Shown here piece after piece: positions 22,001 to 33,883 of a DNA stretch of 64,000 bases. Source of the DNA: Albula goreensis. Its lineage: Eukaryota > Chordata > Actinopteri > Albuliformes > Albulidae. Position 1 is the stretch's first letter, and each line of letters begins with the position of its first letter. A program made the translations under genes and the position numbers. The DNA lies in the NCBI GenBank assembly GCA_022829145.1, contig CM040742.1:49715682-49779681 (forward strand). Reading direction: 5' to 3'. The notes under the pieces were generated by a model. It worked only from the letters and a program-made list of their open reading frames with translations. It was not told the DNA's origin and did not search any database.

Positions 22001-25000
22001 TTCAGGTCTGGGAGAGATGGAGAGAAGCTGGTTATTGGAGAGACAGAGGGGGTGAGGCAAATCCACAGTACTCTGAGGGCTTTACAATGCTGGGGTGGAG
22101 AAGGCAGCACACAAACAGTGTGTGCTGACATGCATGTGGAGCCTATAACAGATTCAGTCAATTACAGCTACCACAAGCTCTACATTACATTACAACAGAC
22201 TGAAATGCAGGGAGCTACCCCACCCACAGCAAACCCCTCCCCCCACAGGCCACCTGCCCTGACCACTACAAATGAACACATGATACAGAGTTAGGAAGGG
22301 CCACCCAGGCTGTGTAAACTGACACTCAGAAACAAGCACACGGCATAGGACTAGCTCGGATGTCCACAGGACAAAAACCCTGATATTTCAGCATTTAATT
22401 GGTCTGAAATGCACTTAGTCAGATGAGGATGGAGGGATGGGGTGGGCGGGTACCTGTCACACACACACACACACACAGACACACACCTTGTGCATCGCTC
22501 CAACTGCCATCTCCTTCTGCATCTGTACAGGTACATATACACACGTCAAACCAAGAGCAACACCTTCCTGCCTCACATTCAGCACAATGGGCTTTAGCTG
22601 GTTACTCTGCCCTGGACAACCTCATTTAAAAAATTCCCCTTTCCCAGTGCTGCTGACCTTCACTCTTCACCTGGAGAGGGGCAACCCAGGACTGGAGGAG
22701 GTCCAGTCTTACAGCAGGTTTACCCCAAATCTTCACTGGCCAGGTAAGCCCCCAAAATAAGGACTAAATACATTGCTCCATTAAATAAAATGTGGAAAGT
22801 ACAACATTAAACATTTTTAAAGCAGGAAATCATTGTCTCGTTCCCAGTAACTTTACAGATTAAGTATGTTGAAAACAAACATTGCTGACTGAAGGGTTTC
22901 AGTAATGAGGAGTCTCAGCTTTGCATGGTGTGTCTGATGGAAGTGCTCCCATATTGCTCGAGCACAGCTGTATGGACCTGCTGTAGGACACTGAGCTTCA
23001 ACTCATGGCTCTCATACAAACAAACAAACCACTCAAATTTCAGAATTTTAAATACATACAAATGCTCCACCCTGTTGTCTAATGAGTTCTTAAATGCATT
23101 CGAAAATCAAAGACTGCACTGCAACAGGAAAAAAATACAGCTCTCATTGGTGTCATGACTAACTGAACAAAACTCTGAATAGGGACTCCGAATAAACCTT
23201 TTGTTGCAGGGACAGCACAGCATGAACTGTCTAAAGCTTAAGTAAATCTACACACATTTAAATGAGTTTTGAGTACCCTTCTGCACAGATATGGGTCCTA
23301 ACATAATGCTGCCTCTGTGTTCCTCATGCAACTCTGAACTCAAAAAAGCCTTCTGAAGAAGACCGTGGGCGTGGCACCATGACCGTGTATTCAATTCATC
23401 AAGCTGCCGTCTGTTGATCTCTTCAGTCTGTGAAGCCAGTGCACCAAACAAAGCAAAACAAAACCAGTCAGATTCCCATCCTTGTTGCAGGGAGTGTTTA
23501 TTTGCTTTAGTCACTGCAAGAGGAAAAGTGGCCACACGGGAAGCCTTTCAGCCTAGAATCTGTGAACCCAGCTCAGAGAGGGGGCCCCAGTCTCTCCCCC
23601 GGGGACCCACAGAGAGAGGGGGCCCCAGTCTCTCCCCTAGGGACCCAAAAGAGAGAGGGGGCCCCTGTCTCTCCCCCGGGCCCCAAAAGAGAGATGTGGC
23701 CCCAGTCTCTCCCCCGGGCCCCAAAAGAGAGATGTGGCCCCAGTCTCTCCCCGGGGACCCACAGAGAGAGGGGGCCCCTGTCTCTCCCCCGGGGACCCAC
23801 AGAGAGAGGGGGCCCCTGTCTCTCCCCCGGGGACCCACAGAGAGAGGGGGCCCCTGTCTCTCCCCCGGGGACCCACAGAGAGAGGGGGCCCCTGTCTCTC
23901 CCCCGGGGACCCACAGAGAGGGGGGCCCTGTCTCTCCCCGGGGACCCACAGAGAGAGGGGGCCCCTGTCTCTCCCCGGGGACCCACAGAGAGAGGGGGCC
24001 CCTGTCTCTCCCCCGGGGACCCACAGAGAGAGGGGCCCCTGTCTCTCCCCCGGGGACCCACAGAGAGAGGGGGCCCCTGTCTCCCCCGGGGACCCACAGA
24101 GAGGGGCCAGCTCCCCTTGGCGTGCAGTTTCTGTGCTGCTTGGCCATAAAACGGAGCCGATGCTGAAAGTCTCCCTCAGACATCCCAACATTTACAGCAT
24201 GGTCATCACACACACTCAGCTACAGAGGAACATGTAGTACAGTTTCACTGCAAAACAAGAGAAGCTGGGCTTACTTACAGCACCCACTCAGGACAGAGGC
24301 TGAAGTGCTGCTGTGGGAACACCCTCTCCATTCCAACTCATTCCTTCACTTCCATCCTCCTCCTCACATCAGAAAAAGCACATTTATGGTTCTTCTGCTC
24401 TTGTTTTTGTATTTGCCGTTGTTGATGGTCTTGAGTGTTTTTTGTTGGTGGTGGTGTTGGTGGTTTTTAAAATAAATTTCTGCTTACCGTGCTTTGACCG
24501 CAAAGCAGACAGTTTGCACCATTTCAGATAGACGGATGTCCTCAGACACACAAAGCCAACCTGCATCACATGGGAGGTGTTACACAGGCGTCAACACTCT
24601 TCAAACCGCACACTGAGTTCATTCAGAGAAAAACTGAAATGGTGAATCAACAACAAAAGGGGGAAAAGGGGGAAAGAGGAAGAGAAAACAAAACAACACC
24701 CGATTCCATGAACGCACGTTTGAAGAGATTTGGAAAAAGCTGAATCTGTGTCTGACTTTGCCTGCGAGTATGCTTGTAGTGTCGTCCTGGTCTCTGCTGC
24801 TCCTTGTGACTGGCGGCGCATGTGCTGTTTGTATGAGTCAGCTGTCCCCCCCATGGCCTTGTGATTGGCTGGAGCTGTCCCCCCTGTGGCTTGTGATTGG
24901 CTGGCCTGTGCGGAGTGTGTTGAGCAGAACACAGAGAAACCCACAGACCCCAGAGGAAGGTGCAGAACCGAGAGAACAGGCTCCACTGTGGAACCTGGTG

Positions 25001-28000
25001 TGCGAGTGAGCGGGCTCGCGGGCTCGCTCTCCCTCTGTCTCTATGCTGTGTCAGTTGTTCATTCCCTCAGCATGGTGAAATGGCGCGTGTGTCTGTCAGG
25101 TCCGCTTTGGGCCACACAAGCGATTGGCTGGGAAAGGCACAGCTCAGCCCCGCACTCCATAACCCCGCCCCGGAGAAATGTGTTATGCAGAAGAGAACGG
25201 GAAGGGCATCTTCACAGCTCTGTAGTAGGAGTAGCAGTAGGAGCAGGATGAATGTCTGTATCAAACATGTCTGCGAAGTTAGACTGCGTATGGTGTTTGT
25301 TCTTGTGGTCTTGCGTATGGTGTTTGTTCTTGTGGTCTTGCGTATGGTGTTTGTTCTTGTGGTCTTGCTCTGTCTCCCATAAAGGGGCTAGATATCCATC
25401 TGTGCTTTGGTAAGTGTTGTCCTTGGCTTGGTGTTGGGTAGTGTTGATAGCAGACTGCGTTCCGATGCAAATATGGAGTGTCTGTCGCCCTTCGTTCCTC
25501 TGTGCGCCACACGTTCAGTACCTGGTGTTGGGCTGCAGGTTGAGTATCTGGTGCAGCTGTATGTGTGTTCACGGCTAGGCTGTGAGGAGCAACTGCATTT
25601 TCACAGGACAGTCATGATGACAACCGTCACCGAGAGCCGGTTTAACCACAGACGACTGCAAAGTCTTTGCTAATAGAGCCAATCAGGGCCCACTAGCCAA
25701 CCCCCTCTACTGCGCACAAATGACAAAAGGCTGTGGCTTCAAATGGTACAAAACACTAAACACCTGCTGTCTAGAGTGCTGCATGGGCTGAGATAAGGCA
25801 AATCAACCCAGACAGACATATGAATCATCCAGACACCGAGTCCAACTAACGCAACTAAACCCAGGATCAGTCCAAAACTTCAGCACATTTTTCCCCAAGT
25901 TAAAACAATAATTTTACAGAAAATGTTAGAGCATTTTGTGCTAAATGAACATGTGGCAGTGTGCACCTCTTAACATGCAGAGCCTTGAGTGCCATCTTTA
26001 CCTGCCCTACAAGCACACCTGCCTCTGTTTCCACCTTGCCCCGCCCGTTATCCAAGCTACAGCTAGAAAAGCCACAAATTCAGTTGCTCAAGGGTGAGTG
26101 TGATGCATGCACTCTGCTGCACACTATTGGCTGAGAGCATGCATGGGCGGGGCCCTGTGCGTGATTGACGGCTGCCCTGAGGTCGCTCCTCACACCCCTG
26201 CCATGTGTAAGTGCAGCGCTGTGGTGTGCGGTTAGAGAGGACAGGAACCAACACCATGTGACCAATCACAGCAGTAATGCCCCCGAGATCAGGGCGAGAC
26301 TTAACTGGGCTCTGCCACACCCACCCACACGCTGCAGAGTGCTGGGTGGGCCTATTGAGCAGCCTGTGCTCAGGGGCCTTACGCTGGCAGCTGGACCCTC
26401 TCTCTCCCTCACAGTGCTGGTCCAGAAGAGGTGCAGAAGAGAAGGGGAAAAAGGTGGCAGACAGGCTGCTGCAGTTACCTTGGTTACTGAGGTTGGGGTT
26501 GGTGTAATCCCAGGTGTCCTGGTCATTCTTGAACACGTTTAGGCGTGTTGGCTGAGTGAAGAGAAGCAGGAACAATGAGCCCTTTACCAACACCCTTCAG
26601 CATCAGCAGACACCATTAGCCAGAACAAAGCAATAAACTGGCCAGATTAGCGGAATACATTACCCCTTCCTCCATACTTAGCCTGTAAGCACACCCCGCC
26701 CCACCCCCCCGTGTGGCCATGGTAAAGGTTTTGCCGAGGTAGTGGGGGTGTCTCACCTTGGCGTACTCTATCTTCAGGGTGCAGCATCCTGAGTAGATGT
26801 CGGCCCCGTTGAGTGAGGCCTTAGCTCTCTGAGCACTCTGCACAGAGTCAAATGTGAGGGAATCAAGGAAACAACGAGCAGAATCAGGTCACCATCTTAT
26901 GCTACAGATTACATCCTAAATCAAAAACTCAGGGCTTGATTTTCTGACCACCAAAGCAGTACATTACAGTCATTTAGCTGACGCTTTTATCCAAGGCGAC
27001 AGAGCTGCTTAGGCTGACCAAGGGCCATTCCCCCCTTTGGTGCAATGTGGGGTTAAGGGCCCAACGGCAGTGGTGTTTGTGCTGTGGCTTGAACAGGCAA
27101 CCTCAGTTGTCCCAGTCATGTACCTTAGCGACTAGACCACAAGCAACCCCATCTCTTTTTTTTTTTTTGATAATTTTCTTTTACATCTTACATCTCTAAC
27201 CTTTGTGGATGACCTAAGATGTTCACTGGCCCACTCAAGCTGGAATGGCCGTAAACTTTAAAACGTACTGCTGAAGGCTTTTTGCAGAAGCATCTGTGGT
27301 TTGCACCCCTGTGGGTGCAGAAAAAGAGGCGCAGTCTGCTCAACATTGTGTGCTCAATTATTCATTGGTTAAACACACCATTCTTCCCCTACCGAGCAGT
27401 TGAGCTCGATGGTACCAGTTTTCCTAATTCCGCACTGAGAAATGTACTCAAGCGCACTCTTATCAGAACCATTCCTCTGGCAGCTACCCCCAACTAATCC
27501 AACATTGTCTGAGGCTGACCAAATTAGTGGCCTCTAGAGAGTGATGAGATTAATAACCGTAACTCGCTTCACCACTCTCCTTCCTTAGAGACGGAGCCAG
27601 TCACAGCCTCACCAATGTGGACCTCCAGCCAATGCCACTGCTGCTTCCTAGTCAGAGGGCTCACGCTTGCTCCTCAAAAGAATATCTTACAGCTACCAAC
27701 AGGCCCCAGGTCAATTGAACCTCTGAACATAAACAAAAAGGTAAACTTTAGTCACTGGCACCAGTGTGTTCTATGACACAAATATTGTATTCTCTGTGCC
27801 AATGTGACTATACCCGTGAAAATACTGCCCTTGCCTCATACCTGTTAGATACCGAGAAAACCTAAAAGGCTGATGGGTAAACATTAAAGGATATTCAACC
27901 ATGGCCTGGACACCGTTCTTCCTGAAGATGACGATACGCTGGACAGGCCCACAGTTGTTACAGATGGTGTACAGCACATCCTGCAGACAGAAAAAACACA

Positions 28001-30701
28001 ATAACCAACCTGCAACTGTGAATCAGAAAAACGGCTCTAGGAAGCCTGTACTGGCTTGCAGTAGAGGGGGTATAATTATTGTAATGATGTAACGTCCTAG
28101 GTTTGGCCGAGTTACCATGGTGATGGGGTGTGCTGATCTTGGTGATAGGGTAGATTGGGTGCATAGTTACCGTGGTGATAGGGTAGATTGGGTTCATGAT
28201 GGTGAGCAGCAGCACGTTGTTGACGCTGCGGGAGTCGTCTGGGTCTCCAGGACGGGAGATCTTCTGGCTGGTGGAGTAGTTGACGAAGGCGGGGTGGCCG
28301 GCGATGTAGATCTGGTTGTCAGAGGCGTAGTTCACCGCATTGCAGGAGCCGTTCATGTCCTCATACTCCACTAGAGCCTGGCGCTTCTTGGGCATCACAA
28401 CCACGTAGCTGCACACAGACAGGCACACACTGGGTCATGATGGTCTACATGTGCCATGGTTTTGGTTATAAAATGTAAAGTTAACACCACTTATATTGTC
28501 ATGTGCTCAGTGATGACTAAGCACTTATTAAAGTAATGTCACCTGATAGTTCCAAATTCCTGCAGCGCCTCCACCAGGTCAGCCTCTGTAATGCCATCCA
28601 CCAGCCCCCTAACATGTACCACAGGGGACGGCAGGGTCTTATGGGGATCCTCATACCCCTCCTGCAGGGACAAAGGTTATACTGGTGAGGAGGTACACCT
28701 ACCAGGTTATACTGGTGAGGAGGTACACCTACCCACCTACCTACCTACCCACCCCTACCCACCCCACCCACCGACCCACCCACTACCCCCCTGGTCATGA
28801 TTACAGATTCATGCTCATAGATACTTATATACCTAATTTTGCTGGGTTAGGATTGTTGCTGATATTACTAATGGTTTTTTGTTTTGTTTCTTCAACAGGT
28901 TATCCACAGGGTTTGTCCACACCAAAACTTCTTGCACTAGTGACTTTTACACCCCTCCTCCCCCGAGCACTTTAACACCCTTGTCTCCAAAAGAAATGCA
29001 CTTAGTGTTGCAAGTCGTTCTGGATAAGAGCGCCTGCTCAATTCCTATAATGTAATGGAATATACAAATACTGAAATGCTGATATTTTTTAATTATGCCA
29101 TAATTTCAACAAAATATTTACACTCATCAGTCCCCATACATAACATTTCTGAACTTCAATGGGGGAACTAAATGCGTTAGAAATTGCGAAGAATTTAACT
29201 TGCATGAGTGTGATAACAGAACACAATGCTTTACGTGTGACCATCACCTGTTTACCTGTCAATACTTTGCAGCACTGCATTACCTAAAAATGACCCCGAT
29301 GGAAACAAGTCTTATGAGTTGGTGTGCATTCTGCTAAGTTTTTATCATGCCCATGTTTAATGCTTGGTGCAACACCTTCTATATTATGATAGCCTCCTGT
29401 AAGTAACACAATTGTGACCATGGAAAATAACAGATTGTACACAATTTTTTAAAAGGAAAATTGCAGCGTGATCCCGTCTAAAACACCTGCAATTACATGG
29501 ACGCAAAGGGGTTTACATTGTAATCTTTGTCGTTTGGTGTTGATGACATTATACTTTCAACTGCAAACCCGGCGGCCTACAGGGTGAATTCAATTACAAT
29601 TGGTTTCAATTACAGCCATTGATAGAGTTAACAGGCCGCCTGGTACCGTGCTTTTCAGCCGCAGTTCATCCGAAAGCGTATGAACTCACAATGCCCTTTT
29701 CAGTTAGCTCGTTTGGTAATTTAGCCTCCATTTAGTTCACGTTGTCTGCAGTAACTACAGAACAATACATTCCAGGAATGCTTCATTGTTTCTCCTATCC
29801 AAATTGGATACAAGCTTCTCAAGCAAAGTTCTTAAGTTATAATTAATCTTGCTTGCTGGCTACCCAGCGTTAAACTAAACTGCCTACCTAGCGCTATGAT
29901 AGCAAGCTGGCGAGCGAACGTTATTCCGCACAGCGCCTCACGGCCTAGGCTAGCTAGCCCGCTCCTTGGATTTAGTAATTCATTAAGATTAAGTACTGGG
30001 CTGCCTACACATAACCTACTGCACGGCAAATGAATACTTTATTTTGTCGCTAGCTGGCTGGGTAAATGGAGATTAAGACAATAACTGCTTATTGCAGTTT
30101 GAAAATACCCTCGCAGTCCTGGACGTTAGTTTCTGCTGCTGGCAGAAATCCACTGAACGCAAACAATAGCCATGCAACGTTTGCTAGCGAGATCAATAGG
30201 TAGGGCTAGCGATGAAGCGTACGGGGTAACAAGCGGGGAAAGCGTGAGCTACTCATCAGTAACTGAATTAGGTTATTTTGCTTCTGCGAACCACCCATTA
30301 CTTCTTGCGGTCTGTAAAATAGCAAAAAAGCTCATCATGCGAAGTAATTCAAATGAATGAATGGCTAAAACGCGCGAAAGGCCTCCATGTCATGGGTTTC
30401 CTTGGCTTGCCAGCTCGCTCGTTGGCCTCTGTGCCTGATAGCTTGTAGCTACACAGGCTACGTTTGGGAGGTGACTAATTAGCTGTCCCAAGAATTAATG
30501 CTAGCTAGCGAACTACTCATCAATTAAGATTAGAGTGGATTTAGCTAACTCTCACGTTTTCAATTTTCCCCAAATGCAGGAACAATGGTAACTTTTATAC
30601 ACCATACTTACCGTTGCCATTCCTCCGTCGTTGTTTTCGGTTTTCTGTCTTTTCGTTGCCCTGCCTCCCTCGTTGTAGTAGCGACCGGCCGGTGCAGCCA
30701 T
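19069..30701 (-). CDS. hnrnpl: Heterogeneous nuclear ribonucleoprotein L (13 coding exons)
   Basis: A nuclear RNA-binding protein that recognises CA-rich RNA and controls splicing and mRNA stability. Exons, 5' to 3': 30701-30612, 28661-28543, 28408-28171, 27980-27895, 26853-26757, 26551-26479, 22007-21939, 21814-21529, 21457-21336, 21121-20920, 20710-20653, 19680-19585, 19127-19069. RRM1 (about residues 43-118) includes SPVVHVRGLVDGITEADLVE and VVVMPKKRQALVEYED. RRM2 (about 135-212) includes NNVLLLTIMNPIYPITT and RIVIFRKNGVQAMVEFD. RRM3 includes DSPVVMVYGLDPSKIN and KFMKSKPGAAMVEM. RRM4 includes NRIQHPSNVLHFFNG and the C-terminal PYPYTLKLCFSTAQHAN. A Gly/Pro/Tyr-rich linker lies in exon 8. 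HNRNPL is preferred over HNRNPLL because of KNRIQHPSNVLHFF and the TAQHA end. All introns are GT-AG except intron 4, which is AT-AC. Exons sum to 1595 nt, one short of a whole frame; the loss maps to a C-run in exon 8. Expected length is about 531 aa against 558-589 in human. Confidence 0.95.
19980..20148. repeat. Short G-rich tandem repeat in hnrnpl intron 12 or 11
   Basis: Units of agcggagagcagggatagcg and agcggggcagc, 10-30 bp spacing, degenerate. Non-coding; located between exons 11 and 12 of hnrnpl. Confidence 0.85.
20748..20842. repeat. Three-copy repeat upstream of hnrnpl exon 11
   Basis: Units contain ccaatattcatcaaagccag followed by ggttctgtcattaaaat, about 38 bp. It lies in intron 10, close to the exon 11 acceptor. 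Confidence 0.8.
21108..21200 (-). repeat. Triplicated hnrnpl exon 10 acceptor
   Basis: Three tandem copies, 29-31 bp apart, of the sense-strand string gtctctctgcag|tgtgtctaag. The copy with AG at 21123-21122 is the one that joins exon 9 in frame (C-V-S-K). Upstream copies at about 21153-21158 and 21182-21187 are decoys; reading from the farthest one meets a stop. Confidence 0.9.
21529..21814 (-). other. hnrnpl: hnrnpl coding exon 8 with a 1-nt frame break in a C-run
   Basis: The exon enters in phase 1 with GGPQGGYHGHYHDESYGPPPPH, which matches the family. Past the run of seven C (G on the + strand, about 21750-21757) the same frame turns into LTMRGVVWAR. The family-like continuation HYEGRRMGPPMGG, leading into RRM3, is found in the neighbouring frame. 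The exon is 286 nt where 287 is needed for the phase of exon 9. Everything downstream is intact and conserved, so a sequencing or assembly miscount of the homopolymer is likelier than gene death; a real polymorphism is possible. Confidence 0.85.
22456..22488. repeat. (CA)n microsatellite in hnrnpl intron 6
   Basis: A CA run on the + strand with one CAGA interruption; it is GT on the hnrnpl sense strand. The remainder of 22010-23570 in intron 6 shows no exon I can support. Confidence 0.9.
23573..24112. repeat. About 36-bp GC-rich minisatellite in hnrnpl intron 6
   Basis: About 15 units of gggacccacagagagagggg followed by gcccctgtctctccccc. G-runs and C-runs on both strands give strong G-quadruplex potential. 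Long Pro/Gly/Ser-rich ORFs in all frames are a by-product of the near-36-bp period and are not genes. Low divergence indicates recent growth. Confidence 0.97.
25285..25372 (-). repeat. 27-bp CA-rich triplet repeat in hnrnpl intron 6
   Basis: Three perfect copies of gcgtatggtgtttgttcttg followed by tggtctt on the + strand. On the hnrnpl transcript each unit reads ACCACAAGAACAAACACCA, which is CA-rich and resembles hnRNP L binding sites. Other parts of 24120-26470 show no supported exon. Confidence 0.85.
26854..27894 (-). other. hnrnpl: U12-type (AT-AC) intron 4 of hnrnpl
   Basis: The 5' end on the sense strand is ATATCCTTT, the minor-spliceosome donor consensus; the 3' end is AC; and TTCCTTGAT, a near-consensus U12 branch site, lies with its A about 10 nt from the 3' end. 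Splicing GTT GA | A TTT GAC restores VEFD, exactly as in the family. No GT-AG alternative keeps the frame. The intron also carries a fish dispersed repeat at 26955-27150. Confidence 0.9.
26955..27152. repeat. Fish dispersed repeat in hnrnpl intron 4
   Basis: Contains gtcatttagctgacgctttt, ggttaagggcccaac and cccagtcatgtacctta. The same order of motifs recurs at 53715-53900. A teleost-wide interspersed repeat; family name not assigned. Confidence 0.7.
28122..28200 (-). repeat. Duplicated hnrnpl exon 3/intron 3 junction
   Basis: The last coding bases of exon 3 plus donor (sense CCAATCTACCCTATCACC, then ACG|GTAACTATG) are repeated just inside intron 3, where the copy reads on as AAGATCAGC. The exonic part of the copy would encode PIYPIT again. 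The copied unit lacks a clean donor at the same position. Confidence 0.85.
28676..28795 (-). repeat. 30-bp duplication next to the hnrnpl exon 2 acceptor, then CACC-rich run
   Basis: Two copies of ggttatactggtgaggaggt followed by acacctacca lie immediately upstream (sense strand) of the exon 2 acceptor, so the probable branch-point region (CAGTATAACC) is doubled. Beyond it is a run of cacccac/ccctac. Confidence 0.85.
29005..29060. repeat. Fish dispersed-repeat tail in hnrnpl intron 1
   Basis: aagtcgttctggataagagc followed by gcctgctcaa and ctataatgtaatgga, matching the tail seen at 4920-4980. The rest of hnrnpl intron 1 (29060-30610) shows no exon; it is AT-rich with several gctagct-like tetramers. 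Confidence 0.5.
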
Positions 30702-30905
30702 GTTGTCCCAGTTAAAAAGGCTCTTAAAGCGATGACGGTGAAATGAGGTCGATGGAGAGCTAAAGACAGAGGGAATAACAGACGTTTTGCTTGGAAGACC
30801 GAGAGCGAGTTTTAATTGGTCAAAGATACCTGTCGATCAAAATGAAAACTTAAGGTTTCAGGAAGACGTTACATGATTGGCCGGTTGTACGTGCCAATCA
30901 AACAG
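30702..30905 (-). promoter_or_regulatory. hnrnpl: Probable hnrnpl promoter with CCAAT-box cluster
   Basis: Upstream of the ATG at 30701 there is no TATA box, but three CCAAT elements occur within 85 bp: ATTGG at 30815-30819 and 30876-30880 (CCAAT on the hnrnpl strand) and CCAAT at 30894-30898 on the + strand. CpG density is raised from about 30610 to 30800. This is typical of a housekeeping promoter and could fire in both directions. Confidence 0.55.
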
Positions 30906-33500
30906 TGTCGTATGACTGATAAAACTACCCAGGGAGGAGATTGTGTTCTACGCTTGACACAGCAGACGACGGTGAGCCGTGCCGAGACTCTGGCCCAGCT
31001 CATGTGATTGTAATGTGTTTTGAAACGCACAATAGAGAATTAATAAAACTGCGAGCGTTGACAAATATTGACTCAGAAGACTACGCTCCATACATCAGCC
31101 TGAGATGGTTATTTTATGTGTATGTGCAGGCAAATATAAACTGAATTGTGTGTCAACATCCATGGTGTGTGCATGACAGTAGATATGTGGAAATATGTCG
31201 TTTTAAAACATTTAACCAAGAAGTTATTTGTTATATTTCATTAGCAACTTTACAACAGTAATTGTGGTACAGTAGCCTACTTTTGCACAGCACTGTAATT
31301 ATCGCGATCCTTTGTTTTAGAACAGCTGGCAGTTTTATTGTTAAACTGAATAAATCAGTCATCCATATACTAAACAACACCGCACCATCTCACGGTCAGA
31401 GACAATCCTTCCATTCCATTTCTGATCAAACAGTCATTCTGTGCAGATTCTTTATTTTTCTGTGTCAAACAACGACAGAGGAAAAATGCATTTCATTGAA
31501 AATTGAACAGCAGTCTTCAAACACTTAAGTGTAACTAATATGAAATCTATCAGACGGTCCTAAAACTGAGAACTGCAAGACCTGGTCGACAACCAAAATA
31601 CAGAGCAAGCAAATGTTGGACCTATAATTAGATTAACTGAAATATGGCTAAATTAAAATGATAGAGTAGACTAATACAACAAGAGATTTTGTCAACTTCA
31701 CAGTAAATTGACTAAACCAAAACTGAATGACCAAATGTGATTAGACAAATTTGTTACACAGTAATAAAAGACTAAGACTAGATAAAAACCAAAAATGTGT
31801 GTTTTGTAGTTTGTTTTGCAGGTTAGCCACAACATCGGCACTGATCTGGGTTTTTTAAGGGCTAGTCCAATTTCTGATTTTTCTGCATACAGTATTGGGC
31901 AGTGTGTGTATGTTTTTCCCTTTTTCCTTTTTTTTAGCAATGGGTGTGATTTTGAGCAAAATTATACAAAGCAATGAAATGGGAAAAAAAAAAACAAACA
32001 CTTGTACACTGGAGTAATATGCCATGATTACATCCAGTTTTGGTTTTTATGTTAACCAAGAGTCACAAGCAGCTATGGGGGTAACATTTTGTAAGCCACC
32101 GTAACATTGGCGGAGCTTTGAATGTCTCACTCAGTGTCGTTGACAGAATTATGTGTTGTTTTTTATGTTTTAATTAATATTATTACATTTCATCTGATGT
32201 AGATCTTTTACCATGATGATTGTGGCCTCCCTCCTGCACCACAAACAAATGTTGCCAGCGGAAACACTGGTGCTGTGTAACTCTAACAGACTTGGATCTG
32301 CAAAATCTGGCCTGTAAGGACACAGGCTACAGGCTGTCTCCCCATCAATGGCCATTTGGGAAGTATCAGTCTGTCTTATTTGGTACAAATGCTCATGACT
32401 TTCATGAACACTCTAATATCTGTTTAAATTAGTAATATTGTTTTAGTGCTGTTGCTCCCACTAGAAACATAGACACATGAGTTTATAAAATAATATATAT
32501 TAATAATATACATTTCCATTTAGATTGACTTATTAAGTCATCTGCCAAAGCTTGTCTGCTTGATTTAAATATAGGAACGCCCACCAGGTGGAGGAGATCT
32601 CAAGCATCAGCTGGCACTGATAGTTCGGACATATCCATGGTAACCACATGTTAGTTCCAAATGAGCTAATTGTGCTAATTAAGCTTCTAAAATAAGTTTA
32701 TTGTGATGCTTGGTGTGCATGTTGTCTTGAAGTACAATGACAAAATCTTCAATCGACACATGGACTGCAGATATCCTTAATTGTGTTGCTCAGGGGTTCA
32801 CTGGCATTCACTGCTGTCATCTGTCAGACCTGGGCAGTCAGTACTGTACTCCTTCAGAACACAACTTACACTGTTGCCCAGTGATTGCTTATCAGAAAGA
32901 CATTATGCCAGCAATCTTTCTAATATATTTTGAGCAAACAAGTTGTTTTGAAGGACCTCTAAATGCATTTGGCTTATGCTGACCCATGTATTTGACTTAT
33001 ATAAATCCATGAAAAGAATGCTGACCATTATTGTCCATTTTACTTACTCAGAATATTCTGGTTCCTTCCAGGGCTTAAGAGACAAGACCCAGCAGGCTGC
33101 CGGCAGGGTGGGAGGAATGTAAAGGCACATTATGTTGCACTCATCTTATGGCACTACAGCTTAATGTTAAACTTTAGGCTTGTATATGTAGCTGAAATTG
33201 ATAACCCTGGGCTCAGAACAGGTTACATTTAATTTTGTTTAATGTTAAACCTATAACGTTAAACCTGCTCTGTGTTGTGCTGTCTCCACTTCGCACCTCT
33301 TTATTTAGTGTCCAATCTCAGAAAAACTGGCCTTTCTATGGCTGGATTGTAACTTTTCATGTATATTCACTGCACATGTGAAAATTATAAAATTCTGAGT
33401 GAAAACTCATGAATGCATCAAAATATAGTATATAATTCTGAGGAAAATGTGTCATTAGCTCTTTGACAGGCTGAGATAAATGTCCTGCTTATAGCACCAC
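30906..33500. other. Intergenic spacer without a supported gene
   Basis: AT-rich. ORFs such as 30941-31144, 31262-31528 and 32737-32982 lack conserved character. Two acceptor-like sites precede short open stretches on the + strand (33072, reading GLRDKTQQAAGRVGGM then TAA, and 32576), which might be exons of the same unknown gene as 33884-34018, but neither is strong. Confidence 0.4.
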
Positions 33501-33504
33501 GTCT

Positions 33505-33662
33505 ACCTAGTCATTAGAGAAGAAAACACAGACTATGCAGTCATTAGAGAAGAAAACACAGACTATGCAGTCATTAGACACACAGCACAGAGTATGCAGT
33601 CATTAGACACACAGCACAGAGTATGCAGTCATTAGACACATGGCACAGAGTATGCAGTCATA
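33505..33662. repeat. 30-bp tandem repeat, five to six copies
   Basis: Units of tgcagtcattagagaagaaa then acacagacta, grading into gcagtcattagacacacagc then acagagta. Confidence 0.95.
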
Positions 33663-33883
33663 CCAATAACCTCCAACTCTCACGGCAGGTTTGCATACAA
33701 CTTTATGTTTGCAACAAACACATGTAAATGAATGAATAAAAAAAAAACAGGTCAATAAATAAATATCCATTTATAACATCACATCATTTTATGCCAGTAC
33801 TCTGGGTGGCAGGCAATAATTTGGTTTCTCTCTTTAATTCCACACGTTCATTATAGTTCTGACATGAAACTCTTTCTGTCCAG

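Noticed and set aside
23414-24237. Several overlapping 167-250 residue ORFs on both strands
   Set aside because: Produced by the 36-bp-period minisatellite in hnrnpl intron 6; open in many frames at once.
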